Shown here: positions 13,611 through 26,669 of the stretch, piece after piece
Numbering within the stretch: position 1 is the stretch's first letter
How the letters are laid out: every line of letters starts with the position of its first letter
Source: Neodiprion pinetum
Lineage: Eukaryota; Arthropoda; Insecta; Hymenoptera; Diprionidae
Assembly (NCBI RefSeq): GCF_021155775.2
Contig: NC_060237.1
Coordinates: 25,324,778-25,388,777 of the forward strand
Reading direction: 5' to 3'
Length of the DNA: 64,000 nucleotides
Notes under the pieces: generated by a model
Told to the model about the DNA's origin: nothing
Database searches by the model: none
Seen by the model: only the letters and a program-made list of their open reading frames with translations
Made by a program: the position numbers and the translations under genes

Positions 13611-16600
13611 GCAAGGATGGCAGCAAGGTGACCACCGTAGTGGCAAGTGCAGGAGCTGGGCCGGACCGTCCTCAAGAAGTTGCCTACACCGACACCAAAG
13701 TCATCGGAAATGGAAGCTTCGGTGTCGTTTACCAAGCCAAGTTGTGTGACACCGGCGAAATGGTTGCCATCAAAAAAGTCCTTCAGGATAAACGATTTAA
13801 GGTAACGAGATATTTATTGTTGAATTTAGAAGAAAGTATATATAATAGTGTAGATATAGATATAAGAATAAGCGTAATTAATCTTAATCGTTATTTTTTC
13901 AGAACAGGGAACTTCAAATCATGCGACGTCTAGAGCATTGCAACATCGTAAAACTTAAATATTTCTTCTATTCTAGTGGTGATAAGGTAATTTCTATTAC
14001 TTTACGTATACGTATACCAATATTAGTCTCAATTATATATTTATACGATTTAACAAACTGGATATTCCGTCCACAAATGTTACTATCGCACAGAAATAGC
14101 AAAGCAGCCGATTAGGATGACCTATCAATGAAATTGTTTGGCATGCTTTTATAGAAGTTCGATTGGCAGGGCGGAAGCTGAATTTCAATGAGTCCACAAC
14201 TCACTCTACTTTATCATTTTATTTTCATGATCGGAATATGATAAATCACGATTCTTTCATAATCGAATAGTTGCAACCATTGAGAACAATCGACACGTCT
14301 CCTGTGTAATTATCACTGGTACAATCTGACAGAATCTTTAGTTTCTGATGACTTTCAATTTAGTGATTTCAAGTTGTTGATAGATGGCCAATTTTGTGTA
14401 ACGAATAGTTAAAAATAAACGATAGGTTTATCGAACATTTGTACGGTCAGAAATACCTTGGTTGAATTTTCACCGTTCACAAGTAATTATTTCAGTTTTT
14501 TCAATGAGAAAATAATTATTCACTGCCACCCTGAAATAGTGTGTCAACTAGAAATATCTATTTTAGTTTAATGCAGAATCATTGTTATGTTATTTTTATA
14601 GAACATCTTAACCGCGACTAACCCAGTTTTTCATGTTGACGTAAGTGAAACGGACCCAGTAGTTCGAAAATCCTTTTTATAAATTTGCCCTAGGTCTTGA
14701 TGCTTCTTACAACAAGGATATTGAAACACTTCTGGACTTAATGTTGGATCTAGAATCTAATGCGCTTTGCTAGTTATAGAAAATTATCATAATTTATCGT
14801 TTATAGTCTACATTTAATGGATAAGAACCCTAGGAAAAATGTGAATTCACGAATGCCAAATGAAAACTAGATTTTCAGTACAGAAATTACCATTTTGCTT
14901 ATTCAAGAAAACACAGTTTAGTAATACGATGTTCCGATACCTGTGTTTACAGGTAATTTTATTATAACTTGGTAGCATTTACCACTTCCTGCTATTTATT
15001 ACACTTACTAATGTGGATTGTACACTTTATTTCCTATTAATTTCATTATTTATTTTGCTTTTATTTTGAATATGTCTACACTCATAACGTTGTGATCACA
15101 TCCTATTTACTCAGAATATCTCGAGTAACCAACGTAACTTGATACAATAATGATGATAATACTGATAATTTTAGGCTTGATACAAAATACAGCATAGTTA
15201 CACGTGCTAGTATAAACAATGCAATAACACATAATGGAAATAAATTTGAGTGATATTACATAATATTTGAGGCCCTATGGCTGCGGTAACAAATTTGAAT
15301 TCAACCAGAATATATTATTTAACAAATACATGGTCTTTATTTATCTGCAGAAAGACGAGGTGTATCTCAATCTAGTGCTGGAATACATCCCAGAAACTGT
15401 GTACAAAGTGGCCAGACACTATAGCAAAAGCAAACAAACGATACCCATCAGTTTCATCAAGGTACGTTTAACTCCAAGCTTCTCTTATCTTACTCTTTTT
15501 TAGCGATTATTGGTTAGTATCTTATTAATTGTCCAAACATTTTCACACTTTTCTATTTTAAGTTTGCTAAATGAACCTTTTATGTTAATATTTATTGTGA
15601 ATCAATCAGGCTATTTTAAAGCAAACGATTGCAATTCGGAAGGTAGAAATTTAGCATTCTCACTGCGGCCTAAATGAATAAGTGAAAGTACATGTCAAAG
15701 AACCTTGATAAGAAAAATTATGCAGCTGCACATTCCATCTATACTTTATTTATGATCGATTAATTGACTAATAGATAATGTTCTTCAAACAATCTGTTTG
15801 GTGCTATGTTTGCAATTAGCGTACGTGCAATAAACTGATAACAAAACTTGATAACTTCGATGATAGCCTTTCGATATCTCGTACTGGCATTATTCTGCGA
15901 CGCAACTGAAATAGTATAAAATATACTTTCCACATGATAGTCATGATAATAATAATATTGATAATCAGCGAGATGACGGCATGAACGCTTACATAACATA
16001 ATTCTTTCTATATCTACAAACACGTGTGTTGTGTGATTTTCATTTGCTACTTTTTAATGTACACAAACGTAAAATTGCACGAAATATGTGCATACTTTTA
16101 TGAAACGTCTCTGGAGTATTTTACAAAATACTTATTTATAAATGAAAGCCGGATCTTGATGATGTCAATTTTTTAATTTCAGCTATACATGTACCAGCTT
16201 TTCCGGTCATTAGCATACATTCATTCGTTGGGAATATGCCACAGAGATATCAAACCGCAAAATCTTCTTTTGGATCCGGAAACGGGCGTGCTTAAGCTCT
16301 GCGATTTTGGTTCAGCCAAACATTTGGTTAAGGGTGAACCAAATGTATCCTATATTTGTAGTCGCTATTATCGTGCACCAGAACTCATTTTCGGTGCAAT
16401 TGACTACACCACAAAGATTGGTAAGTTTAGTTCTTTCATTTTCTTACGAAGGGTTGAGGAAAGTGAAATAAAAAATATTTTGCAAATCATGGATGAATGC
16501 ATAATATATAAATAATGAACATTCCTAGTTATAACCATAAACATCAATAATTCATATGCTACTATGATGATCACATCCTTTTCTCTTTGTGATTGAAGAT

Positions 16601-18987
16601 GTATGGAGTGCAGGCTGTGTGCTAGCAGAATTATTACTTGGTCAGCCAATATTCCCTGGCGATAGTGGCGTCGATCAACTTGTCGAGATCATAAAAGTTC
16701 TTGGCACACCGACTCGTGAACAAATCAGAGAAATGAACCCCAACTATACAGAATTTAAATTCCCTCAGATCAAGTCACATCCCTGGCAAAAGGTATTTTC
16801 TTTTACATCAATTTATAACTTTATGGTACAGTACAAAATGTTTTTGGAACGTCGATCAGTGTTGTATAAATATATGAATAAGAATAGAAGAAGTAATCAA
16901 GGGTAATATTTCTTCGAAAGTTATTATGAAACTGGCTATCGTTTATCATTGTCAACTATCAAATACGGTAGAAAATTGGATTTCTGTGCACAAAATAACT
17001 TTGATCAACTTGTCTAGAAGCCTGACCAGGTGAATCGACTTATACGTGCCTCTAAATTTTATTTCAACGAAATCTACACAGTACGTATATATGTGGTGTT
17101 TTGAACATTGTGAACAAAATACTTGAAGCATCACATTTACCTCATATGCACACATCAGGTATTGTATTTAACGCCATGATAGTCATAACAGACATAGAAC
17201 ATCAAATTAATATAATTGTCTATACGTACTGCGTTATGGAATCGACCATTGTTCAAGTGCACTTTGAGAAACTAGTCGATTCTGCATGGGTAAAATCCTT
17301 TGTTAATCATTGTTGATCAACCAAAACTTGTACTCGTGGTTACAGTTAATGCTTCAACGAATGAGCGCGCCTAAATGTTCGACCGAGCACCAAAAAATTA
17401 GAGTAAGTGATATATCTTGGAACGTGTTATGGCTGTAATGAATTTCTTCTCCTTTTTTTATTTTATTCTTTTTTTCTATTCTTCTCATTTTGCAAACTGG
17501 AACTAACAAAATACAGCTAAAAAATATGAATACTTCTAAGCGAAGCAATCGCAGCTAACACCACTAACCCTGATGTATCACGTGTAGTGTCTTGCAATCG
17601 CTAGCAAGTATAAAAATATCACTTACTCTAATATTTTGGTATATCTGTTCTACACAATAAACAAATTGAGGACGAATTACGATTACTTGAACCCGTTCGG
17701 AGGTCTTCTGTTGCACTGAAGCGAAGACCTCTGAATTCGCAGGTGGTCTGTGCTTTAAGTACATGTATGGTTAGCAGTTGTTCAAAATACATACAGATAG
17801 AGCTATAAATTATTGTCAAATATTATTTTATTTGTAAGTGAATATTGATGGTTAAGCTAGTCCAAATTAAAAGTATCTGACTCTCTATGTAACAGCTGCT
17901 ATAAGTGCTCTACTTTTAATGATACATTGTGTGCAGGACGCGTATGATCACGAATGAATTTTCAGTGTATTTAAAACACAATTTAATACTGCTACACTCA
18001 AACACTACAATGCATTACCAATATTTGCTGCACAGTGTGGCTACTACTCACGACACAAACTCATAGTAATGTCAATAGTACAGCTTTGTCATAGCCTCGA
18101 TTTACTTTGGCAAATGGCGAATGTTGGACCAGTATTACTTCGTAGTTGGACCACAAGTTGAGTTGACTGATACTTCGGTGTAAAGTCATCATTCAGTTTT
18201 TATAGAAACGTATAGGAGCAACTCGAAACCTTTTTTTTTTTTTTTTTTCGTGGTATCAATCTAGCAATATGAATAGTCGGCAAGAATCGTCTTTTCTCAC
18301 AGTTAAGCTTTTAGTTTCATTGCTTTTTCAAGTAAACAATACTCATTTTACTGAGGAAAAGCAGTTGAATGGAATAAATTTTTATTCCGATAAAAACTAA
18401 ACAAAATTACAATTCCACGTACTTCAGTTGAAATTTCACTTATTATCTAGTTTCCTCCTCTACGGATTTTACATATATAAAAATGCAGTGCCCAACCAAA
18501 CTGAAGGTGTAATTTAAATCCGGAATACTATGTTATGTCATTGGTAGAAAATTAAGGATTCGAAATGTGAATCATATCTTTTCATAACGAATTCTTGGGT
18601 TTTTAGGTATTTAGGGCACGTACACCGCCCGAAGCAATGGAACTTGTTGCCCGACTTCTAGAGTACACGCCATCCTTGCGAATGACGCCCCTGCAAGCCT
18701 GTGCTCATTCATTTTTCAACGAATTGAGGGAGCAATGTACTCGATTGCCAAATGGTCGTGAACTTCCACCTCTTTTCAACTTCACGGAACAGGAACTGCA
18801 AATTCAACCAACCCTGACTCCTATCCTAATCCCAAAGTACATGCAACCATCGGATAATCCTGGTGCCCAGTCAGAAGCTACTAATGCAGCTGCAGGAGCC
18901 AGCGGTAACTCTAGCGATAATAGCGCAAACATCAGTACACCGACCACCACACAAAACACGGACCCAAGCCAGTCGAACATGGCTTAG
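13611..18987 (+). CDS. sgg: Glycogen synthase kinase-3 (shaggy), six shared exons, 5' exon alternative
   Basis: Ser/Thr kinase of the Wnt/beta-catenin destruction complex, also acting in Hedgehog, insulin/glycogen and clock signalling; cytoplasmic and nuclear. Coding exons are 13611-13801, 13903-13986, 15351-15461, 16183-16420, 16599-16792 and 18607-18987. All use GT-AG and join in phase (1199 nt, 399 residues plus the first exon). Visible motifs, in order: the glycine loop GNGSFGVVYQAK, the catalytic lysine in VAIKKV, EYIPETVYKV, the catalytic loop HRDIKPQNLLL, the metal-binding DFGSAK, the activation-loop tyrosine in VSYICSRYYRAPE, DVWSAGCVLAELLLGQPIFPG, and the C-terminal FNFTEQELQIQP region. 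The tail is Ala/Ser/Thr/Asn-rich and ends QSNMA. The family match is near certain. The start is less certain: translation may begin in the 9121 exon, in an upstream exon outside the window, or at the in-frame ATG at 13586 (MGGAMYNAGKDGS, 407 residues). No key kinase residue is missing. Confidence 0.95.
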
Positions 18988-21900
18988 AATTCATTTTTTT
19001 ACATTTTAAAAAATTAAAGAAATTATACTAGAATACCCTGAAAATAACTTTGAGAGCTTCTGAAGAGGATGTATCATTCTAACATTCTAAACTGAATCGA
19101 GACACTCTGCGCAGTTCCTCCTGGACTATTGTACAGTTTTCATCAAGCTTACACTCTTGATTTTTTATACACTTAATCACATTATGTTCACACAGCTCAG
19201 ACTTTTAGTATTTTCTTGAACAGCAATTTATATAAAGTATTAGTCCGGCACTGGTAATGGAAATTGGTACTAAAATCGTGTTAGACGAATTTTACCAAAG
19301 TATAAGGTTTCTCTAAAATATTTCCATGTATGGCTTCGCATTGACAAGTTCATACGATTAACTAACTAGAGTTCTGAAAAATATTCTTACATATAATATT
19401 CTTTATTTTGTATACACGAACCAATTGAAAGCTTCGCTTTCAAATTTATTCATGTGTCTTTGCAAACTCTGACTAAATGGCTGAAAGCAATTTAACAGCA
19501 TTAAAATTGAAAAAAAGAAATTAAGTTGTGAGTAGAATATTTGAAAGAAACTGTCACGAATTGTATAAAGTCCAGGCAAAAGTTCTGTTGCCGCTATGGA
19601 ATTAGTCTACAATATGGGGACTGGTTAGAACTAGAAGCCTCTTCCGTCAACGTAAAAAGCAACATGTTAGTTGAAAATATGTAATCTAAGATTTAGTAGC
19701 AAAAATATTGCTTGCATCGTCTTTTTAAGTAATTACGAAGCTAGCTTGAAAAAAATGCCAGTCGGATTGAAGTACACGCTACATTAAACTCTCATTACGA
19801 TAAGTACATGACGTTTCATTTATTACAGACCAAGAACCATGGTTTAAAAGGAAAAGAAAAAGAGCCAGAAAAAATGTTGTGCTGGTAAAAAAGTTTTAGA
19901 AGGTAGAGAAATACTAAAATAATCGTACGATATTCTGTACCAAGTGAAATATCCTGTACATATAATACGTGTAGTAGTATTTTTAATTTTTGTGTTCAAA
20001 CTTTAACACATGTGATTACTACAGATAATATTATAAGTGTGTTTCATTGAAATGCTCGAAGTGTGTGCGAACGAATCGTCGTAAGACGATATTTGAAACC
20101 TTAAACACGTATTTCTAACATGACTAGAGAGAACTTAGACAAAAATGTTATCAGCTAATTATATTATTGTCAAAGTATAGTTGAATAGAAAGTGCAGCCA
20201 TATTAAAATGAGTTTCCAATTAAATTTTCATGATACGAACTGCATACTTGTAAAGACGGTTTCTCTTTCGACTTCCATATTTACCATATTTATTCTGCTG
20301 ATTGTCTAGATATTTCTTCTCTCTTTTGTTTTTTGTTTCTTCAATTTTTGTGAAAATTAGCTTACATTGAAAATATTGTTCCCTGGTTGGACATATACTT
20401 GGAGACGGTTAGTAACGTGGATTTTTCATTTTTTCTGATCGATATAAATTATCTGACGAAAGGGTAAACAGTTACGTTTTTCATTCTTACTTAACTTTTC
20501 GAACAGTAAGCTGTTTTGCATTTTGTTCGTATCTACACGATATATACTGTTTAGTATACCTACAGACATGCATATCATAATATTGCAAAGAAAAGCTGCT
20601 GATAATGGGAATTGAGAAAGGTACGTCTGTGCGCGAGGCGAAAACATGAAAACGTAAATAGTCTTTGACGTGTATTGAATATGTGGGAATTTCACTGTTC
20701 CATTATTGCATTAGACACGTCGCAGTTTGGCAGAACGAGACTACAGCATCATGAGAGCACATTTTGGTCGTACTCATTTACTACAGATGGTGGATAAACC
20801 ATTGTTGGCAATAATATAGGAATGGACGTACCTGAACCGTTGATTTCCTTCTTTAAAAAGAAGAAAGAGCTGACCATTCGTTTTAGAATTTTATAAATGT
20901 TGATATTTCATTAAGTTTTCCATGATTGCTCCGTTTAACGATACGCTATAGTTTTGATTCTAAATTATCGATTAAAATCAATATTCAAAATTAACAACTT
21001 TTGTACTGCAATCTCTGGTTTACAATATTCACCTACTCCGATTGAAAAAAAAGTGAAATAGCAAATCGTAAGTCGACATGTGTTGCTTATAACATGATAA
21101 TGGCATTGAATTGCCAGTTTTAATAATTTTACGTAAATAATTTATTTATCTTAGGACTCTGTTTATTATACTTAAATTTTTCAACAGGCACAACTAAAAA
21201 TAGAAGTTGGTCCATTCTCAAAACGTCATACTTTGATTATAATAAGTTATTTCGTATTTCAGGCGGAGAAAAACATTAAATTCAAAACCGAGGAGGTCAA
21301 ATAACGCTGTGAATGGTAATAAGACACGAAGTTTGAATCGCACGCCTTAACAGATTGTTGATTATTTATCGTAATTATTATTGTGAATAAATAAATTGAT
21401 TGAATTAGCTCGATTTAATCTAATCTACCTTTAATTCTAGATGTCTAGGATTTTTTAATGACTAATGACTGCATTGAGAATAGTGTGGATATCCGAACCT
21501 ACTTTCGATCAACGATTCTTACCAAGCAATGTGTTCTAATATGAGTAGTAGTTTTGCATTAGTGTTTTGAGTCTTAAGTGTGAATATTTACAAAGTGAAA
21601 CTTATGTGACACTGAAGAATTGCTCCTAATCGTATGACGTATAAATAAATCCCTTAGCATCTTTCGGACAACTGCATTATTACTGGTTTTGATCCACCCT
21701 ACAGTATCCCAACTAGTTATCTAGCCACGGTATTACTGCAATGCAGTCATCATTCTACAATGTTCCAGTTGCAAACTGGTTGGAAAAAGTGGCTAAATTA
21801 ATTAATTTCTGGTCTCTGTTGTCTTTGATTTTTCAAAGCTCGTGGCAACACTTCAATCACACCAATATGGATAAAAGAGGGCGGGAGGAAGGAAGGGCGG

Positions 21901-23419
21901 GGGGCGGGGAGGGGGGGATGATATACCCGTGTAATATAGTGAAAGTCTAATATTGTACACTTATACGTATATAAATATATATACAATATGTCTATCTCTC
22001 TAGATTCGTATCTGTATATTATTTATATATCTATATTATATTACATTAATTTAAATAGCAAAGGTATGCAAAATAATAATTATAAGGATAATATTATTAT
22101 TGTATAAAAAAAAGGAAAAAAAAAAACTAAAAAATGTGGATAGAAAGGTTAATTCTTATTAATCCTCACCATATGGCATTCTCACCTGTCATTCATAGTT
22201 TCGTAACATAGTTAAGTGTAATTAATGTTCATTGTTAATGTTATGCGTGCATGTATATAATAAATCTGTATTGTATATACATGCATGTATAAATGTATAC
22301 GAAATTATAATTCGTGTCACATTAGTTCTGACCATAGGCTGCTTTAAGGTAAATAAATTCATCATTATAATCAAAACTAATATCCAAATTGTCATGAAAA
22401 TGAAATATCCGAGGAAGTATGTACCTATGCATCAATATCCTTCCTCAAATAGATTAACCAATCGAACTTTCTAATCTCTGAACAAGATGTGCCTTGTTTC
22501 ACAACACACATCAAGTTTATAATGCGGCTTGTCAAAAAGTTTTCTATCATCATTTCGCTTTTGAACACTGTCAATTTTCTCCAATAATGGATCAAAACAC
22601 GTGTGTCAATCCAAAGCATGCACAATTCATAGCACTTACACATTCTCTGAAAGTAATATAGTTCTGTCGATCATATTTTGGCCCGGTTGAAGAAGAATGC
22701 TTTGGACTCGTGTTATATGATCGTGATGCCAGAAGAGGAAGTGTATCTAATTATAAGAAAGGATCATTGTAAAGTAACACTGTGTATATACCTATATAAA
22801 AATGTCATGTTGCTGTTTCGAAGATTGCCAAACAAACGTGGATTCATGGATATTTTTAATTTTCCGTACACTTGTTTTTATGTTTCGCATTTCTACTATT
22901 GCCTGACAAGAGCAACGCACTGTTGTTTATATGCCTTAGCAATTGTCCCGATACATGGAAATGTATCTAGATATCTTTTTTAAGAAAAAAAAGAACTATC
23001 TCAAACAATTGCTAATGCTTGACAAATACTGGAGTACCTATTGACGAAAGATGATTTATAACTTGCAAATTGTTAAGAAAAATATTATCTTAATATGTCA
23101 AAAAATACGAAGTATGAAAAAAAAATAAAAATTAAACACGATCGCCAGCTATGAATAACTAAAATAGTCTAAGCGGCTTCGAAATTTAATGTGTAAAGGA
23201 CAAAAACTGCGCTAGAACATATACATTTTTTCACCACTATGATACCCTAATTAAAAGTAAATATTCCTAATCATAAATTTATAGAATTACAGGTGTGAAC
23301 TTTCTTTCAATTTGTAATATTTTTTCTTTCAGTTTTTTTTTTTTTTATTCGTTCCATTTTGTTGTTAATGTAAAAGAAAAGTACACGTCATACATATACA
23401 TATATATACACATATATAT

Positions 23420-23478
<59 letters not shown>

Positions 23479-23824
23479 TCAAGAGTAAGTTGTAAGTTAT
23501 GGTAGTGCTGAATTTCTTTTAAGGTGCCGATTGTTTGGAAAAATATAGGGATGAATTTTTTACGATGCTGACGTGATATAAACTGAAGTTTTCTTTTTCT
23601 TCGTTTCCTTCAGGTCGACCAATTATTTACTTGTATAATAGCTTTTCACCAGGTTCATGGAGAATTATAACAAAAAAGTTTTCATATGTTGCATAGGGAT
23701 GTCAATTCCTAATTTCTCATAATAAAATAAACTAGACGTTAATAACGAAGGAATGGGCAACTCTGGCAACTTGGAAAAATTTTAAATATCTACCTAGGTA
23801 TATCAGGAGCAACGTACAGACGTC

Positions 23825-23856
<32 letters not shown>

Positions 23857-25469
23857 TGATGAAAGAAATGCATTAATCGATGAAAAAAGTGGGAGAATTA
23901 TCTATTTACTTGCTATCAATCTCATATAAATAACTATATAGAAAGCAGGTTCACCTAAATTCAAGATTAATTCAAGATAATTCAAGATTACGCGATAATT
24001 AACAGAAATTGCGTGGTGTAAAACTTTAGTTCAGAACAGGTTGGAATACTAATATGTGACTAATTTTTTCAAAGTTGAAATAAAAAAGAATATGTTGTAT
24101 ATGTTGAATATGTTATAATATGTTGACATAAGAGCAGGCAAATTTGGAAGCAGTATGTGTTTTTCAATTCATTTCTGGTTGTAAATTAATTGAAATTTAC
24201 TTATGATTAAGATTTGTATCTATGTCTGTTCGCTGCTACTTGCCACACAAGGAAAATTAATTTCAATAGGATTGCTCGAGTAGTAATGTTTTAAAATTCA
24301 AATTTATCATTGAACTGCTTTATGTAAAATTGTTCGATCAACAAATTATTCAATTATAAATAATTGTATGGTCTTATGCAGCACTGGTCATATAAACGAT
24401 TTCATCTTTAATGTTTGCTTCTGATCTATTTGCATGTGGATATGTGTATTTAAATTTTGAAAGAAACGAGAAACTGAATTCAAGATCTTTGAGACGTGGT
24501 GACAACTAATATTCGAATAGTTTCACTTTATTACATTTACTTTAAGTAACGTTTAACAAAATTCAATGAACATGGTGATGATTCGTACATTTGAATATAA
24601 ATTATGTAAATCAAAAGAAATGTATCGCATAAAAATTGCCCGTCGTTGTGCAGACACATTTAATGGTAAGTCTGTTCAGCTTATTTGCATTTTAAATTGA
24701 AAAAAAAAAAAAAAAAATTTCGAATAAGATGTAGGACTAAGATATTTAGAGGGTTCAGCGGTGGGAATGAAAAAGAAAATTGTACAAAATGCTACATAAA
24801 TAATAATAATTATTATTATCAAATAATTAGCCACACTTGAGAATGTACCGGTAAAAAAATTGTTGAATATCACATATATGCCGCGTTGATTAACATGAGA
24901 TCGCAGAAACTTTAACGGATGGTCATTGGAATGATTGGTGCACCATGCAACAGCTACTTGCTAAATCTGCGCACTTTTACGGTTTGGAAAATTTTCAAAC
25001 GAAATTATACGATATTGTGCTCGAAAAACTATTTTGTTTTATACATAAACAGTCTGAATAGATTTTGTATCACAATATCGCTGTCGGTATTTAATAGTTT
25101 CTTTTCCGATACACTTGCAATTAGATTAAACATAGGTGATACTGTCATACTATATGTGAGTAGTATACTTGAGGAAAACGAGAATACAATATTACGAAAA
25201 AATATTAATTATATTGGCAGTAGGAATCGCTGTATACTTTATCACTATACCAATACAATAATAAATAGAGTAAAAAAAAAATAAAAAATTAAACTTAAAC
25301 TACAAGACGACAGATATGCATACAAATATATATATATAATTATGTATCATATATTATTATATATATAAATAATACACCATAAATACACTCAACACGTTAC
25401 TTTAGATCTTGAATATAAAGATTTCGTAATATACTTCAATTGTCTACTTAGATTAACCATATCAGAGTG
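18988..25469 (+). other. AT-rich 3' flank of shaggy, probably including a long 3' UTR
   Basis: No convincing coding sequence follows the shaggy stop. The first clustered polyadenylation hexamers I noted (overlapping AATAAA) lie at 21386-21395, which would give a 3' UTR of about 2.4 kb. Long 3' UTRs are usual for this gene in insects. Other content includes (AT)n runs at about 23395-23470 and 23829-23857, a G-rich patch at 21879-21917 and many A/T homopolymers. Open frames at 22678 and 24919 have AT-driven composition and no family resemblance. Confidence 0.5.
23392..23472. repeat. (AT)n microsatellite
   Basis: Interrupted TA/AT dinucleotide array with occasional CA and GTA steps; low complexity, no coding role. 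Confidence 0.95.
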
Positions 25470-25632
25470 ATGGATCAATCGGGTTGTACTCTTTATGCAT
25501 CATCTCTTATATGCAATATTTCATATTTATTATCCGCATTAATTTTGTATAAAACTGCACTTCAGTTAAGTTCGCCGTCTATCTGCGAAATATGTACCGT
25601 ATGTTATGGTCGAAAACATGTTATTGCGTTAG
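25470..25632 (+). CDS. Exon-like island with hydrophobic segment, unassigned
   Basis: An ATG at 25470 opens a frame that reads MDQSGCTLYASSLI and then a hydrophobic stretch, NISYLLSALILYKTALQ. It continues with four cysteines in SICEICTVCYGRK and reaches a strong donor, GCGTTAG|GTAAGG, at 25632/25633 in phase 1. Codon use looks more gene-like than the surrounding AT-rich DNA. I could not find a downstream exon that continues the frame in phase and I do not recognise the peptide. It could be the first exon of a small membrane protein, a decayed gene fragment, or chance. Confidence 0.25.
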
Positions 25633-26495
25633 GTAAGGGAGGATTGGGAAAAAATTGACCAGTTCATTAAATGTTTCAAAAGAAACGCGGTTTTATTTAT
25701 TCTATGAATTTCTTGTTCCATATTGCATCATATCAGAACTGGCCGCACTCGCTAGTATAGAATTGGTATATCTATAACGTGGAATGTAAGCGTAAGATTT
25801 ACAGACCGCAAATGAATATGTCATTCCATTTCATGACACCTGCTTCTACACAAGCAAAATCCAGTATCCGATGCTTACAATTAATATTAGAACTGCGCTG
25901 TATCCGTTAATTACTCATCAGCTTCTAAATGGGACAATCCATAAACTCATGCACTTTCTAACGTTCTGTTCATCTTTTGATTACAATAAGAACGGCTTAA
26001 AGATCATCGTTCTCTTTATCTTGCCAATAAGATATTGATGCCAATTTTTTTTGGGATCGAATGATTTCAAATATGCGACAACGGTAGTTTCGAGGCACTG
26101 ATCTCAGTGAAAAATGCCAAAAAACGAAAGTTTTCGCATCTATTGTAATAAATTGTGAAATATCTCGCAGTGCAATTCGAAACGATCATCATTATTTTAA
26201 ATACTGATTTACGTAGACAATGGAAATATATACCCATGCGCAACGTACGTATAACGTTAAAAACACAGAAGACAAGTGTACAGCTTCGTTGTTATTAATA
26301 AATGATACAATTCTCACCTATACTTTTTGATATTTTCAAACAAACGCCGAAAGAGAAAGTTACCCGTTACAGAATGTATGCTGGATCTAAAGTTGGTGAT
26401 CTAATCGTACTAAGAGCCAAGCGCATCCTAAGATAGAATTAACTTATGTTTTCTTTTTAGTGTTTTCGAATTTTCTTTATTGACCTTCGAATAGA

Positions 26496-26669
26496 ATAAA
26501 AAGAGTTCACTGAAATTTGAATTCGAAAGGGCCTTGGAACGATTAGTTCCAAATGCCGCGCCGATACCATCCTCTTCAGAAGTCCGTTATTTTGAAGTTT
26601 TTCAAAATGCTTGTAAGACCTTAGAATTGCTCGAAAATGATCTCACAGTTGCAGATTTTTCACAGGTGA
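26496..26669 (+). CDS. Exon-like island, acidic/helical peptide, unassigned
   Basis: An open frame runs after a possible acceptor near 26495 to a donor TCACAG|GTGATTG at 26669/26670. It encodes a helical, charged peptide with segments FEFERALERLVPN, APIPSSSEVRYFEVFQNA and TLELLENDLTVADFSQ. This composition is unlike the AT-biased chance frames nearby and suggests real or formerly real coding sequence. I do not recognise the family. There is no start codon and no neighbouring exon with matching phase, so it is either an internal exon of an unresolved plus-strand gene or a pseudogene remnant. Confidence 0.25.

Noticed and set aside
24919..25284. 121-codon open frame, plus strand
   Set aside because: Asn/Ile/Tyr/Leu-rich composition expected of AT-rich non-coding DNA; no conserved motif.
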